DNA of 64,000 nt from Crotalaria pallida (GCA_037953625.1 CM075649.1:99081290-99145289); one strand, 5' to 3'; positions 44,054-57,730 are shown, numbered from the stretch's first letter. Translations and numbers: made by a program. The notes: a model not told the origin generated them from the sequence alone.

Positions 44054-46088
44054 GTAAGTATTCAAGCTTTTGATTTCTTCCCTCTCTCTCTCTAATTCGA
44101 GTTCTCTCTCTCCTCCCTCTCATGGAGGTTTTCGTTTCTAAGCTTAGAACCTTCAAGTTTTCCATGGGGTTTAGTTTGAGAATCATGGAATGAGCAATAA
44201 TCCTCCTTTTGTGGCTTTATAATAGGTTCTATCATTCTCTTGTGGATTTTGAGCTCTTGGTGGGCAAACTCAAGCATAGGACACTTGGAATATCCTTATC
44301 CTTAAGTGTTTGATGTAAGGGGTGGATATTGTGAGCATTGCCTTGTTCTAGGGAGTTGGTTCTAATTAGTATATAATGATTTGTTAGGGTTATGTGTTAG
44401 GGGAGAAAATTAGACTATAAAACCCTAGGTAATTGAATATGAAATTCTAACTAAGTAAATATGTATGATGTTGGATGTAAAGATTAGGAAAAAGGAAACC
44501 CAATGACATGATAGTGAATTAATTGATAAATGAAACTTGGATAATGAGTATATTGAAGTGCATGAGAAATTGGGTAATATGATAGTGAAGTTGACATAAA
44601 TGAATTCTATGATTATTGATTTTAATTGTAAAGCCTTGTATTAAATGATAATTCACTACTATTGCAAATATGTGTATGTGTTATGGAATAAATTAATATA
44701 GGAAGAAAAGGGAATGGAAACGATTATATGTGATGAATGTGCGTATTTGTATCTAAATGCTAAATGAGTATAAATGTTAAGTATTGTCAATTGTGAACAA
44801 AGGTCATGGCTTATGAATTGAACTTGTGAATATCGGAAATGGAAGCAAATGATTTTGTGTAAGCAAAATGTAAAAGGTGATGTTATTATGTAGTGACAAA
44901 GCAAATATGTGAGAAGGTGAAATATGTAATTTGAAATGAAGTGTAATATAAATGTTGGACTATGAAAGAGAATACTATTTGGTATGATTGTGATAACTGA
45001 GAAAGGAAATGAATAAGGTAATTACATGAATAATTAGTTGTTGAATGTGTGTTGTTGTATTTAAATGTGTTAAATTGATTGAACAAGAAAGTGAATAATT
45101 CTTGGCCTCTGAAATGAGGCGCCGAACATTGAGAATGTGGTATATGCGTTGGCCTCTAATTTGAGGTAACGATTAATGGAAAGATTTGATAATTGATATA
45201 GGGAATGAGTATGGAAAAAGAATGAATGGGAAATGTGTGTAAGTGTATTTGTGATTGTATATGTTAAGTTGTTTGTGTAGGAAGATGAAAGTATGATTTG
45301 GCCTCTGATGTGAGGTAATGTGAAATGAAAATGTGATAAGTGCGTTGGCCTCTGATTTGAGGTGACGATTAATGGAAAGTGATGATTAGGCTGACCTCTG
45401 TTATGAGGGGCACAAAATGAATTAAAGTAATAAAGTGTTGACCTCTGACCTAAGGGACACAGAATGAAATAAAGTGTTGACCTCTGACCTGAGGGACACA
45501 AGATGAAATGAATGTTATTGGGTGTTGACCTCTGACCTGAGGGACACCAGATGAAATAAAGAATTGAGTGTTGACCTCTGACCTGAGGGACACCGGATGA
45601 AATAAAGAATTGAGTGTTGACCTCTGACCTGAGGGACACCGGATGAAATAAAGAATTGAGTGTTGACCTCTGACCTGAGGGACACTGGATGAAATAAAGA
45701 ACTGAGTGTTGACCTCTGACCTGAGGGACACATAATTTAAATATGGAAAAGTATAAGGGCCTCTGTTTTGAGGTGATAAATGTGTTGAATGAAAATTGTT
45801 CATTGGCCTCTGATTTGAGGTGATGTATTGAAATGAAATGAGTATGTGAAATGAATAAATTAATAATGGAAATGGATGTTGAAATGAATACTGAAAATGG
45901 ATGTTGAAATGAATAATGAAAATGGAAATTTGGAATGAATAACAAATATGGAAATAATGAAATGAGTATGGTGTGCAAATGTGAATATATGCTTATTTGC
46001 TAATTGTGTTTGACCTAGTGGGTTGTTATGTCTAGTTACAAACTGCTTTCTATTTCATGTGCAAAGCTCACTCCCTTACATTTTTCAG
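44054..46088 (+). other. Putative intron inside the LTR of Z (5' copy)
   Basis: Donor CTCCAA/GTAAGTATT and acceptor CTCACTCCCTTACATTTTTCAG/GTACGG, both near consensus; 2035 bases. The 3' LTR has the same pair at 49627 and 51659. The intron would remove the hairpin and tandem-array part. Confidence 0.45.
45435..45732. repeat. 46-bp tandem array in the 5' LTR of Z
   Basis: TTGACCTCTGACCTGAGGGA recurs at a strict 46-base step (45571, 45617, 45663, 45709), with earlier shorter-spaced copies. Each unit contains CCTC-N6-GAGG, and single copies of that hairpin are scattered from about 45096 to 45822. As 46 is not a multiple of three, the array cycles all frames. Confidence 0.95.
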
Positions 46089-46577
46089 GTACGGAGATTG
46101 AGTTGGCACAGCCCCCGGCCGAGCAGGAGTACTTTCCCTTACAGGGAGAGTAGGGTGTTATGGGTTTAGAGTATAGTATGGACCTAAGCCTCTTATCTTA
46201 TTTTGATGTAAATTTAATATGCACATTTTAAATGAGGCTTAGGATGTTTTGTTTTGGCGAATTTATATGTTTTGATTACGACACTCAAACTTATTATTTT
46301 CCGCTCAAAACTCTAAATATTTGATTATCTTATGCACTCTGATATATTTGGAGCCCATAGGGCCTTGTTATGAATTAGATATATATATTCTGAAGCCCTG
46401 CTGGCTACTTGATGTTTAATTGAAATTATTTATCACAGGTTAAATTTTGGAAAATTCCTAAAATCAAGCAAAACTCCGTCCGTTTGACGGGTGATTTTTA
46501 TCAGATTAAAATGAAATTTCAAATTCATATTTTTAATAGCGGGGTTTTAAGGGTAAAAATCATAGGGTGTTACATTA

Positions 46578-46589
46578 TGGTATCAGAGC
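46578..46589 (+). promoter_or_regulatory. Primer-binding site of element Z
   Basis: TGGTATCAGAGC three bases after the LTR, the initiator tRNA-Met type used by chromoviruses. Confidence 0.95.
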
Positions 46590-46752
46590 AGTTTCTCCTC
46601 GGCCATGGAGTTGTACAAACTCCAAATGATTACTCACCTAGCGAGTAATTGATGCTCATAGTAATAGTTTAGGATTATAATAGGATAATTATAGTACTAT
46701 GTATCTACTTAGTAATTGAGTCTTACTAGTCTGTTCTCTCTGGCTAAGCAGT

Positions 46753-47822
46753 ATGGCTGGAAGAAGGGCTGGTAATGATGGACTTGCTGCTATTCTGGAG
46801 CATCTGTCTCAGATGCAGCAGCAGGGGGAATAGATGGCAGTCGCTGCAGCGGCAGCAGCTACCGCAGCAGCAGCAGCTCTGCAACCAGCTCCAGTTGAGA
46901 TTGACTGGATGTCTCGGTTCTAAAAGAATAATCTGCCTCGCTTTGAAGGTGGAAATGACCCGGATGGAGCACAGAGGTGGATACAGGAGATAGAGAAGAT
47001 TCTCCGTTCTATTCAACCACCAATCGAGCAGTATGTTCGACTAGCTGAATTCATGCTGACCAACGAGGCAGAACATTGGTGGGACCAGCAGAGGAGAGGA
47101 TTGGCGGCAGCTAATCCTGTGATTCCTTGGGAGATGTTCAAGGATCTATTCCTGGGGAAGTATTTCCCTGAAGATGATAGGAGGGAGAAGGAGATTGCTT
47201 TTCTCCAATTGACTCAAGGGTCTATGTCTGTAGGGGACTACGCAGCTCGATTTGAAGATTTCATCCGATTTTCTGATTATCGGTATGCAAGTGACTGGGG
47301 CAAGTGTGTTAAGTTTGAAGCTGGACTTAGGAGTGATCTTCGCCTCTCGTGTGAGTATCACAACATTGATAACTTTGCTCGCTTGGTCAACATGGAAAGA
47401 ACCTATGAGAAGGGTCTCAAACGAAAGCTAGCTGATGAGAGATCTCGGGCAAACCAGAGAATCGGAGGTCAAAGTAAGGACAAGGGACCGAATCAGAAGT
47501 CAGGACCATACTCTCATTCTGGGGTCACGTTTCCTAGGGAATCCGGACCAACAGTGAATGCTTATGGTCCCATACCAACTTGTCAGCATTGTGGCAGGAT
47601 GCATAGGGGAGTGTGCTGACATTGGGTCGAAAGGAGGGGTTATGCTTTCATTGTGGACAACCCGGACATTTTGCTTCAAATTGTCCTAAGAACACAATGA
47701 AGAAGGAGATTAATGCTACTAAGGCACAGAAGGCCCGTGGTGGTCCATCATTGCAGAAGGGAAAATTGTTTACCGTCGAGGGTGACGAGGTGGACCCAGC
47801 TGATATGGCCGCAGGTAACTAA
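46753..47822 (+). pseudogene. Chromovirus-type gag of element Z
   Basis: ATG 46753. In-frame stops at 46831-46833 and 46921-46923, then a 188-codon open stretch with the gag domain (FEGGNDPDGAQRWIQEIEKI, EAEHWWDQQRR, EMFKDLFLGKYFPEDDRREK, EFEAGL-like). A frame change near 47615 leads to the zinc knuckle CFHCGQPGHFASNC. It ends at 47822 just where a protease should begin; no protease or RT follows. Gln/Ala-rich near the start. Would be capsid protein; not functional here. Confidence 0.9.
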
Positions 47823-49095
47823 TGTTTGCCAAGTCCATGCGTAATGTTTCTAAGTTCAATTGATGTGGAGTTAGTTTTCTCCTTAGTTAGCTAAATAGTG
47901 AGTTAGTAATGTCTTAGGGTAGAATTGTTTAAAAACATGTTGGATATCTGCCTCTCCAAATGCAATCCTGATCTTATAGATAACATATGAAAGACCTTAG
48001 AAAGAATTCTTAAGTTCGAGAATTCTAGTACCAAGTGACCAATACTATACTGTGACGTTGTTATTTGATGTAATGTGAGGTTAGAACTGATCACTCTAAT
48101 CCTTGCATTTGTTAAATGATGACCTCATTGACAGAACCTGACAGTGATGTGTTGTTGGTAGACGTGAGGTTGGGATTGATCACCTCAATTCTTGCATCTA
48201 TCAATAAATGCTATCATTGTAACCTCTAAAGTGAAAATAGACAACCAAAGTAGTGTAGCTAATTGCTAAATCCTAGGAAATGAATTAAGAAAACTCTCCA
48301 GAAATTATTCTTAACCATCCTATCAACTAAACCAATCATTGAGCAATTTGACAATTGCTTCGAATCTTTTCCCGGTTCTTAGATAACCATTCATAAGAAT
48401 AGCCAGTTGTGTCAAATTTGAAAACCCCTCCATTAAGACCAACCAACTCTAAACACAAATCTTGTCCTACCCTTCACCTTTGGTAGTTGGGTAAATCTTG
48501 GAACTAATGTGGACTCCTTCCTTCCTATTCTTTTTATCGATTCATGGAAGAAGTTGAATGTGGAGCATTTAATAGGAATTGTGCCTGCTCTAATCAACTA
48601 AGCATTGGGGTGCTTCTTGTTCATGAACGCTTGTGTATGTTTTTGAAAGGTTCTAAATCTTACTGACGCTAGTCAAACCTTGTGAGGAGATAAACTCTAA
48701 GGCGTTCTATCCTACAAAAATCTTTGCATGCCACGATCCCAGGGTATCTATTCTGGGAAAGATTCTAAAACTATTCTGGAACGCTAAATATTTCGAGTTT
48801 TCCCGTATCTAGCTAATGCAACTCCTGTCTTGCATCTATCCTAAGGACGATCGGAAACGGATTCGCCCGATCCCACATCCTTTAGCATAGCGGTAATTGG
48901 GTAAGTCGATGCCAAGTGGGGGAGCACTTCCTACCCTAATTTAAATTCTATCTAGGTAAGGGCAAATCAAAAGACTGACGGAAGAAACCAAACGGAATTA
49001 AAGGTAGGAATCACAAGTCCTATCACCGGGGTGATTCTCCATTTACTGAACCTAACGGAATTTCGGGGGCGAAATTCCAATAAGTGGAGGAGAAT
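47823..49095 (+). other. Noncoding interior of element Z
   Basis: No coding similarity seen. Contains an imperfect direct repeat (GTGAGGTTAGAACTGATCAC near 48074 and GTGAGGTTGGGATTGATCAC near 48165) and the purine tract at 49081-49095. It takes the place of pol. Confidence 0.7.
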
Positions 49096-52000
49096 TGTAA
49101 CATCCCAAAATTAATTCCAAGTATAACCTATGTTGGGATGGTCTTAGGGTAGAAGAAATGGAGATATAAGTTAGAAATTAGCCAAAAATACATGTAGAAC
49201 TAGGTTTAAAACATAGAACCTTAGGAAATTTAAAATAAAAGATTAGCAACTCTAAACACAAATTCCACCGTTGGATATGAATATTGGTATGTAGGGAAGC
49301 TTGCTTTAAAATTTGAGGAAGATCCAACGGGTAACGAAGAAGTTATGGCCATTCAAAGTCGGGGTGCTGCAAACTCTGCAACTTAATCGATTAAGCTGCA
49401 ACTTAATCGATTAAGTTCAGAAAGTTGGAAAAAGCCTAATCGATTAATAATCGATTAAAGGCTGCTGATGGAGAAAAAAGAAATAAAGGCAATCACGTGT
49501 TCTTCCCTTGCCAAATTCGACCCACTTTTTCCTTCTCTCTTAGGGTTCCATTTCTCTTCCTCAATCAACCAAAATCAAGAGGCTCTCAACATTGCCATCA
49601 TCAAATATCTTTCCTCCTTGCTCCAAGTAAGTATTCAAGCTTTTGATTTCTTCCCTCTCTCTCTTTAATTCGAGTTCTCTCTCTCCTCCCTCTCATGGAG
49701 GTTTTCGTTTCTAAGCTTAGAACCTTCAAGTTTTCCATGGGGTTTAGTTTGAGAATCATGGAATGAGCAATAATCCTCCTTTTGTGGCTTTATAATAGGT
49801 TCTATCATTCTCTTGTGGATTTTGAGCTCTTGGTGGGCAAACTCAAGCATAGGACACTTGGAATATCCTTATCTAAGTGTTTGAGGTAAGGGGTGGATAT
49901 TGTGAGCATTGCCTTGTTCTAGGGAGTTGGTTCTAATTAGTATATAATGATTTGTTAGGGTTATGTATTAGGGGAGAAAATTAGACTATAAAATCCTAGG
50001 TAATTGAATATGAAATTCTAACTAAGTAAATATGTATGATGTTGGATGTAAAGATTAGGAAAAAGGAAACCCAATGATATGATAGTGAATTAATTGATAA
50101 ATGAAACTTGGATAATGAGTATATTGAAGTGCATGAGAAATTGGGTAATATGATAGTGAAGTTGACATAAATGAATTCTATGATTATTGATTTTAATTGT
50201 AAAGCCTTGTATTAAATGATAATTCACTGCTATTGCAAATATGTGTATGTGTTATGGAATAAATTAATATAGGAAGAAAAGGGAATGGAAACGATTATAT
50301 GTGATGAATGTGCGTATTTGTATCTAAATGCTAAATGAGTATAAATGTTAAGTATTGTCAATTGTGAACAAAGGTCATGGCTTATGAATTGAACTTGTAA
50401 ATATCGGAAATGGAAGCAAATGATTTAGTGTAAACAAAATGTAAAAGGTGATGTTATTATGTAGTGACAAAGCAAATATGTGAGAAGGTGAAATATGTAA
50501 TTTGAAATGAAGTGTAATATAAATGTTGGACTATGAAAGAGAATACTATTTGGTATGATTGTGATAACTGAGAAAGGAAATGAATAAGGTAATTACATGA
50601 ATAATTAGTTGTTGAATGTGTGTTGTTGTATTTAAATGTGTTAAATAGATTGAACAAGAAAGTGAATAATTCTTGGCCTCTGAAATGAGGCGCCGAACAT
50701 TGAGAATGTGGTATATGCGTTGGCCTCTGATTTGAGGTAACGATTAATGGAAAGATTTGATAATTGATATAGGGAATGAGTATGGAAAAAGAATGAATGG
50801 GAAATGTGTGTAAGTGTATTTGTGATTGTATATGTTAAGTTGTTTGTGTAGGAAGATGAAAGTATGATTTGGCCTCTGATGTGAGGTAATGTGAAATGAA
50901 AATGTGATAAGTGCGTTGGCCTCTGATTTGAGGTGACGATTAATGGAAAGTGATGATTAGGCTGACCTCTGTTATGAGGAGCACAAAATGAATTAAAGTA
51001 ATAAAGTGTTGACCTCTGACCTGAGGGACACAGAATGTAATAAAGTGTTGACCTCTGACCTGAGGTACACAAGATGAAATGAATGTTATTGGGTGTTGAC
51101 CTCTGACCTGAGGGACACCGGATGAAATAAAGAATTGAGTGTTGACCTCTGACCTGAGGGATACCGGATGAAATAAAGAATTGAGTGTTGACCTCTGACC
51201 TGAGGGACACCGGATGAAATAAAGAATTGAGTGTTGACCTCTGACCTGAGAGACACCAGATGAAATAAAGAACTGAGTGTTGACCTCTGACCTGAGGGAC
51301 ACATAATTTAAATATGGAAAAGTATAAGGGCCTCTGTTTTGAGGTGATAAATGTGTTGAATGAAAATTGTTCATTGGCCTCTGATTTGAGGTGATGTATT
51401 GAAATGAAATGAGTATGTGAAATGAATAAATTAATAATGGAAATGGATGTTGAAATGAATAATGAAAATGGATGTTGAAATGAATAATGAAAATGGAAAT
51501 TTGGAATGAATAACGAATATGCAAATAATGAAATGAGTATGGTGTGCAAATGTGAATATATGCTTATTTGCTAATTGTGTTTGACCTAGTGGGTTGTTAT
51601 GTCTAGTTACAAACTGCTTTCTATTTCATGTGCAAAGCTCACTCCCTTACATTTTTCAGGTACGGAGATTGAGTTGGCATAGCCCCCGGCCAAGCAGGAG
51701 TACTTTCCCTTACAGGGAGAGTAGGGTGTTATGGGTTTAGAGTATAGTATGGACCTAAGCCTCTTATCTTATTTTGATGTAAATTTAATATGCACATTTT
51801 AAATGAGGCTTAGGATGTTTTGTTTTGGCGAAGTTATATGTTTTGATTACGACACTCAAACTTATTATTTTCCGCTGAAAACTCTGAATATTTGATTATC
51901 TTATGCACTCTGATATATTTGGAGCCCATAGAGCCTTGTTATGAATTAGATATATATATTCTGAAGCCCTACTGGCTACTTGATGTTTAACTGAAATTAT

Positions 52001-52145
52001 TTATCACAGGTTAAATTTTGGAAAAGTCCTAAAATTAAACAAAACTCCGTCCGTTTGACGGGTGATTTTTATCAGATTAAAATGAAATTTCAAATTCATA
52101 TTTTTAATAGCGGGGTTTTAAGGGTAAAAATCATAGGGTGTTACA
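49096..52145 (+). repeat. 3' LTR of element Z
   Basis: Begins TGTAACATCCC and ends GGGTGTTACA. Same internal layout as the 5' copy: palindromes 49382-49459, donor 49627, 46-bp array about 51006-51303, acceptor 51659. Confidence 0.95.
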
Positions 52146-52150
52146 GGTTT

Positions 52151-55100
52151 GATGTTCTATGAGTATATTGTAGTTCATTGTTATAAAACATTTATGGATC
52201 GCCCAAAGATTTGATTAGTTGTTCTTATAATTAATGGACATGACTATACGCAATATGTTTGTGCTATTGATTTATTTATACATCCAAAGACAATAGATAA
52301 TACTAATTGGTGCATATATCATTGTCAATTATTGATTATTAATTTTATTAGCATCATTATGTTTGAATGTCATGTACTAATGTGTAACCCAAAGGAGAGC
52401 TTTAGTGTACATTAATTGTTTAAGTAACATGTACGTCATGTCTCAAAACATTTATGTTATGTAGTACATGTTCTTAATTTTCTGCATTCTCATGACTTGT
52501 ATGTGTCAGTGTTATTTGTTAAGCTTTCTGACTAGAGTTTGCAAGTCTTTCTTATCATTTAAAGAAAAGTTTGTTGCTATTAATGGTGTTAGCAAAAATA
52601 AAGTTAAAGTTTATTATAAAATCTGAGTAATATTTGAGAAAGATTTGACAAACACTTATGTTATGTTCATGAGAATAAGTGTTGCAGATAACATTAAGAT
52701 AATTCTCTCCAAAATTGAAAGTAATTTTAAAAAAAATGAAAAGAACTTTGTGAAAGAGTGCCAAATATTTTGTGAGTCTCTTTTTGGGACATTAATGAGT
52801 ACCCCAACCCCATAAAGTTTGGTGATTTGTGTACTATTTATGAATGCATCGTTAAGACGACAATTATTGCAGCAAGACTTAAGTTTAAGTCCTTAAGAAT
52901 AGTTGTGGATGAGAACTTCTTATTATAGTTTATCCTCATTCATTACCGATTGAGTGCGACTTGTTTTTGAATAAGTTATAACGCCATGAAAGATAATGGG
53001 TTGTGCAATAAATTGCACAATATCTTAGTTTAAGAGGAAACTAGACTTACGATTATAAGAAGTTTCTTGGTCCAACTTTTAAGGACATCAAGGAGCTGGA
53101 AATAAATTTGTGAAGAAACATGATAAGGACAAAGGATCACTTAGAATTAATGAGGCATATGTGAAAATTCATATGAAAGAACCTCATTATCATAAATGTC
53201 ATTTTGTGCAAAAATGTTGAATTCAGAAGAAGTGCATAAAATGAAAATCTTGATTCTAGAAAATATAAGCTTAAAGCTTATGTATGTTTGAGTCAAACTT
53301 AATCAAAGATTCACATAAAATTTGGTGGATTGATCCTGGATTAATCGAAACATGCTTCTAGCATAATGAATTTTGTTTAATCCATACCATAAACCTACAT
53401 GTAAAGTACGTGTTTGTGGGAATAAAGTGAAGGCTCTAGTGGAACTTGTCAGGATTTAATGTTTAATCCTTGACATTGGACATCATCCAGAATCATTTGA
53501 GACCCTTTAGGTACCTAGTTTTTCTAGGAGTTTGGTTTATTTTTTAGGATTGATGTTACTAGATACTCTTTTATGTATGGTTATGGATGTTTCAATTTAT
53601 TTAAGTATAATCATCACATTGGTATTTGTATATTAGTGATAGTTATATAAATTGAATTTTAAATGTTTTTTTTCCTAATTTGTGGCATAAGTGTTTGGTC
53701 ATAAATCCAAGGAAAGAATGGAAAACTTTATAAGGAACAAAGTCTTTCCAGATTTGGATTTTATTGTCCTAATTATTTGTGTAGATTGTATTAAAGGAAA
53801 GAAAACCAAACACGCAAAGAAAGGAGCCACAAGAAGTACCTAGCTTCTTGAAAATGTGTTCGTCAAAACTTGTGGACCTCTAATGTTAACTTTCTTTTAG
53901 AAAGGAAAAGGTATGTCATCATCTTTATTGATAACTATTCATGTTATAGTTATATGTCTACTAATATCGTGAGAAATCTCAAGTAGAGGATGAAAGTTAA
54001 TTAGACATATAAGTGAATGCTGTCAGGTACGACAAAGGTATAACCGCCATAAAAGAAGTAATTAAAATGGGCAACATCCATGACTGTTTGTTAAACTCCT
54101 CAAGAAATAAGTTATTTGTGTGTAATACACAATGCCAGTTACACTGCAACAAAATGGTGTATATAGGGCATAATAGAACATTAATGAATATGGTTACGAG
54201 TATGGTATTTAGTCTTTACCCGCAATGCTGGATGTATTTCTTGAAACTGCCATTTGTCTATTGAACAGGGTTGCTAGTAAGACAGTGCCAAAGAAAACTT
54301 TAAACTGTGTGCTTATAGGATACCCAATTTAAGGCACGCGCATATTTGCGGTTGTCGGGCTGAAACAAGGATTGCAATCCTCAATAAAAGAAAATGGATA
54401 TAAAACATCAATGAGTATTTCACTGATTATCCAGATAAATCAAAAGGTATAGACCTTATTGTTCTAACCATAGTACAAGAATTACTGAAACTGAGAATGA
54501 CATGTTCATTGAGAATGGTGAAATTAATGGGAGTATAGTTCCACATAATGTAGAAATTAACGGAGTTAGGTGAAAGTTCCTGTAATCTATTCTTCTACCT
54601 CAACAATAATTGTTTATTTTATTGTTGAATCATATAACAATAAAGTACGAAAACATTTAAATGAATTCACTATTCACAATGATTTTATTGTAGAAGAACC
54701 ATGAGAAATAGTATAAAAAAAACTGCTATTTCGAACGTTTGAGTGGTTTATCTACAAGAATATTAATTTGACTTAGTCATTAATGAAAATAATGTGTTGT
54801 TTTCACAAATCATAAGTTGTGATAATACTGATAAATAGTTAGATGTCATGAAAGTATTAATAACTATTAAATATTTTTTAATTTGGGACCTTGTAGAATT
54901 GTCTAAAGGTTGCACGAGAGTTGGGGGTAAGTGAGTCTTTTAGACCAAATATAACTCTCGTGAAACCTTGAACGTTACAAGTCCAAATTTGTTGTGAAGG
55001 ATTTCCCTCACAATGTTGACATTAACTATAAATGAGGTATTTAACCAATTTCCTGAAAGTTTTATTCAGCATTATGATCATGGCACATGTAGTCCGTAAT

Positions 55101-56102
55101 GATTTGGAACTGTAGTAAGGAGAATGTGAAAACAGCCTTATGAATTTTATAGGAGGATGTTTACTTGGATGACCCACTGATGTGGTTCTCAATTGAAAAG
55201 AATGAACACATAATGTGCATATTTGAGGAAATTAATATACAAATTTAAACAAACGTCCCACCAATAGTATCTAAAAGAAAGTCAATGATACTATTGTTTC
55301 TTTTAGATTTAAGGAAACACAATTAACTTGTGTAAGTATCCGAAGGTCAGTGGGAGTGAGTTTATTATGTTGATTCTGTATGTTATTATATTTTGCTTGA
55401 AACTTATTATCTTGGTCTTTTACACTAGACTAAGAAATTTTTTCGAGTAACTTTGAATGAAAGATATAGGTGAGTCGAGCCATGTGATTAGAAAATGAAT
55501 ATTCTAGAATATGTCACATGAATTGTTAGGCGTATCTCATAAAGCATATATCATTAAAGTACTAGAATGATTTACAATGAATAAAATTTACGTTAAGGAA
55601 GTATTAACTATACTCATAAAGTCTTGAGGTATTAGCATGGAACAAGTAAATACATGCTTACTTTTGTAATGAATGATCACGTTGAGGTGATCAGAATGTT
55701 GAATTTGTAACAAGTTTGGAGGTTATAATTCAAACTAATTGACTGCAAAATTTTATTTCGGGGCTTAGAACTGCCGACAATATTGCTTAGCCGCTGAAAA
55801 CGTACTGTGGTGCTTTGCAGCAATGACAAGTACTATAAAGGTGCTAAAAGTATGTGAATGAAGTACTTTGTCTCTAAAGAATGAGATCAGAACCAAAAAT
55901 TGTCAATAGAGCATATTAGCACCAATCTTCTGATTGCTAATCCCTTGAAAGAAGGGTTATTGCCTAAACATTTATTGAACATGTTAAAAGTATAGGCATT
56001 ATTGTTATTAAGTAAAATTGAATTTGATGTTGACATCCTTATGTATGATGTAATTGACACTCTGAGCTGATCTCATTTATGATATGTTTGTTATGTTTCT
56101 GA
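52151..56102 (+). pseudogene. Heavily decayed copia gag-pol relic
   Basis: No long ORF, but copia signatures are scattered through the three frames: gag-like FKSLRIVVDENFLL (~52.9 kb), a zinc-knuckle-like stretch (~53.2 kb), integrase traces KRYVIIFIDNYS (~53.9 kb) and VIHN..., SKGIDLIV, RT traces VWDLVELSKGCTRVGGKWVF-like (~54.9 kb) and MKDIGESSHVI, and the RNase H end HISTNLLIANPLKEGLLPKH (~55.9 kb). Dozens of stops. This is the oldest layer of the right block, cut by Z at 43522/52146 and by Sirevirus C at 56103. Confidence 0.75.
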
Positions 56103-57576
56103 TGTTGGAAACCAACAAGCAGCTCAATGTAGTCTAGAGGGGGGGTGAATAGAATATTGAAGCCTTAGTACAGATATTTCAATCACCCTAGAGAATGATT
56201 TTAAGAAAATAAATTTTCTTTCAAAAACAAGTCAGGTTACTCGAGTAAAATACCTTTTAATCGAGTATTACGCAAGCAAATTTTATTTCACTCGAGTATC
56301 AGAAGTCTCACTGGAGTAAAGTTCAAAACAGCTTTCAGATTAATCGAGTAATCTGGGTAAAAAATCAAATAGTAAAATAGTTTTGATGAGAATTCTTTTA
56401 GAATCGCAATACTATGATGATTCAACAAACTATGTATGAATGCTATGAACAATTGCAAGTAAATTTACCAACCAATTTTAGGTCAATTGATAATGAATTG
56501 AAAAACCCCAATTCTAACCTAAAATTCAATTGTTCTTGAATTAATGCAAAACAAGAAAAGAAACAATGAAGACGGTGATTTTATCCTCGTTCACTTTCAC
56601 CCACTTGAAAGCTACATCCAGTCCCCTTTATCAAAATGATAAAGAGTTTCTACTAGACAAATTCAATTGTTAGAATTACAATGTTTAAGATGCAACTTTC
56701 TCACAAAGCTATCCTATCTTAACCCTTCTTCAAAGTGTGTACCAAACACTTTGAAATTCTAACCCAATTGTATTTCCGTCTTCTCTTGTTGATTTGTTGA
56801 AGATGCTTCCAACCAAATCCTTTTCAATCTTGCTTTGATAAACCTTCAAAGACTTGCTTGTGAAATTCTTCACCTTTGTTGAACTCTTGAAATGTGCAAC
56901 CTCTTGTTGCAAAGCTTCAACACAATTAAGAACTAAAAAAAATATTGATCTCAAAGAAAACTTAGAACAATGATTAATCTTGAGTGAAGAATAGAAGAAA
57001 TTTGTTGAATCTTGATTTCTCAAAGGAAGTGTGTAATAGCTCTTGAAAAATGAAAGTGTATTGCTCAAAATAAAATTTTAAAAGAGTGTATATATTTGTT
57101 CATGTAAAAATGAAGTCCTTTTAAAATTTTCTGCCACTGTTCAAGTTACTCGAGTGAAGTGTAACACACTACTCGATTAACACATGTTGAAATACGTTAC
57201 TCGAGTGACGAATAACTCATTACTCGATTAACCTATAACAACACACATTACTCGAGTAAAGGCAAACTCATTACTCGAGTGACCTGATCAGTTATGGACT
57301 AAAAACAAAGTTTTTCAAATAGATTTTCACAATAACTTTAATATGAGCTATTATAATCAAGATTAAGTTTTCTTCACTCTTAATCAAACATTATTATAAG
57401 CTTCATTAAGATCACCTAAAGCTACCCACTCTCATGATATGCATTGCATAAAATTAAATATTACATTGCATTAGAATCAAACTAAATCCTAATTCTATTC
57501 TTCATGAGATAGCTTCCTTGTTGATAATGTTGTTGCTTGGAGAAAGGTTGTTAGCATCAAAACATAGAAACCTACA
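56103..57576 (-). repeat. 3' LTR of Sirevirus C
   Basis: 1474 bp; on the minus strand TGTAGGTTTC...GGTTTCCAACA. Palindromes TTACTCGAGTAA and TTAATCGAGTA at 56237-56353 and 57146-57284. Confidence 0.95.
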
Positions 57577-57730
57577 AACTCCCCCTTTTTGATGATGACA
57601 AACCTCCTTTGCAATTAAGCACTAAGTTTTAAAATACTCCCCCTAAATGTTAGACACTTAGGAAAAATAAAATAAAACTTAACCTACAAGAACAACATCA
57701 ACAAAATATTCTCCCCCTTTTGGCATCATT
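57577..57730 (-). promoter_or_regulatory. Polypurine tracts of Sirevirus C
   Basis: On the minus strand AAAAAGGGGGAGTT at 57590-57577 adjoining the LTR, a GGGGAGT tract near 57644-57637, and GCCAAAAGGGGGAGAA near 57724-57710. The last matches a tract with the same ATGCCAAAAGGGGGAG context in the tandem Sirevirus. Confidence 0.85.

Larger units (their letters stand above)
43523..46574 (+). repeat. 5' LTR of element Z
   Basis: Begins TCTAACAGCCC, a mutated form of the TGTAACATCCC of the 3' copy, and ends GGGTGTTACA. Contains TTAATCGATTAA palindromes (43809-43886), a putative intron (44054-46088), CCTC-N6-GAGG hairpins and a 46-bp tandem array (45435-45732). An apparent 302-codon minus-strand ORF across the array is not counted as a gene. 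Confidence 0.95.
43523..52145 (+). mobile_element. Gag-only gypsy element Z (Tekay/chromovirus-like), complete with LTRs
   Basis: LTRs 43523-46574 and 49096-52145, flanked by GGTTT at 43518-43522 and 52146-52150. Primer site TGGTATCAGAGC at 46578-46589, a decayed gag, 1.3 kb of noncoding DNA in place of pol, and a purine tract TAAGTGGAGGAGAAT just before the 3' LTR. Non-autonomous. The LTRs are 3052 and 3050 bp and differ by a few percent in the parts I compared. It splits the old copia element. Confidence 0.95.

Noticed and set aside
43895..44095. 66-codon ORF in the LTRs of Z (also 49468-49668)
   Set aside because: Identical in both copies only because the LTRs are nearly identical; it ends just past the predicted donor and has no domain.
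45070..45978. 302-codon minus-strand ORF in each LTR of Z as a gene
   Set aside because: It reads through the 46-bp array, and all frames of the unit are open. No domain, no start context. Kept only as a low-interest observation.
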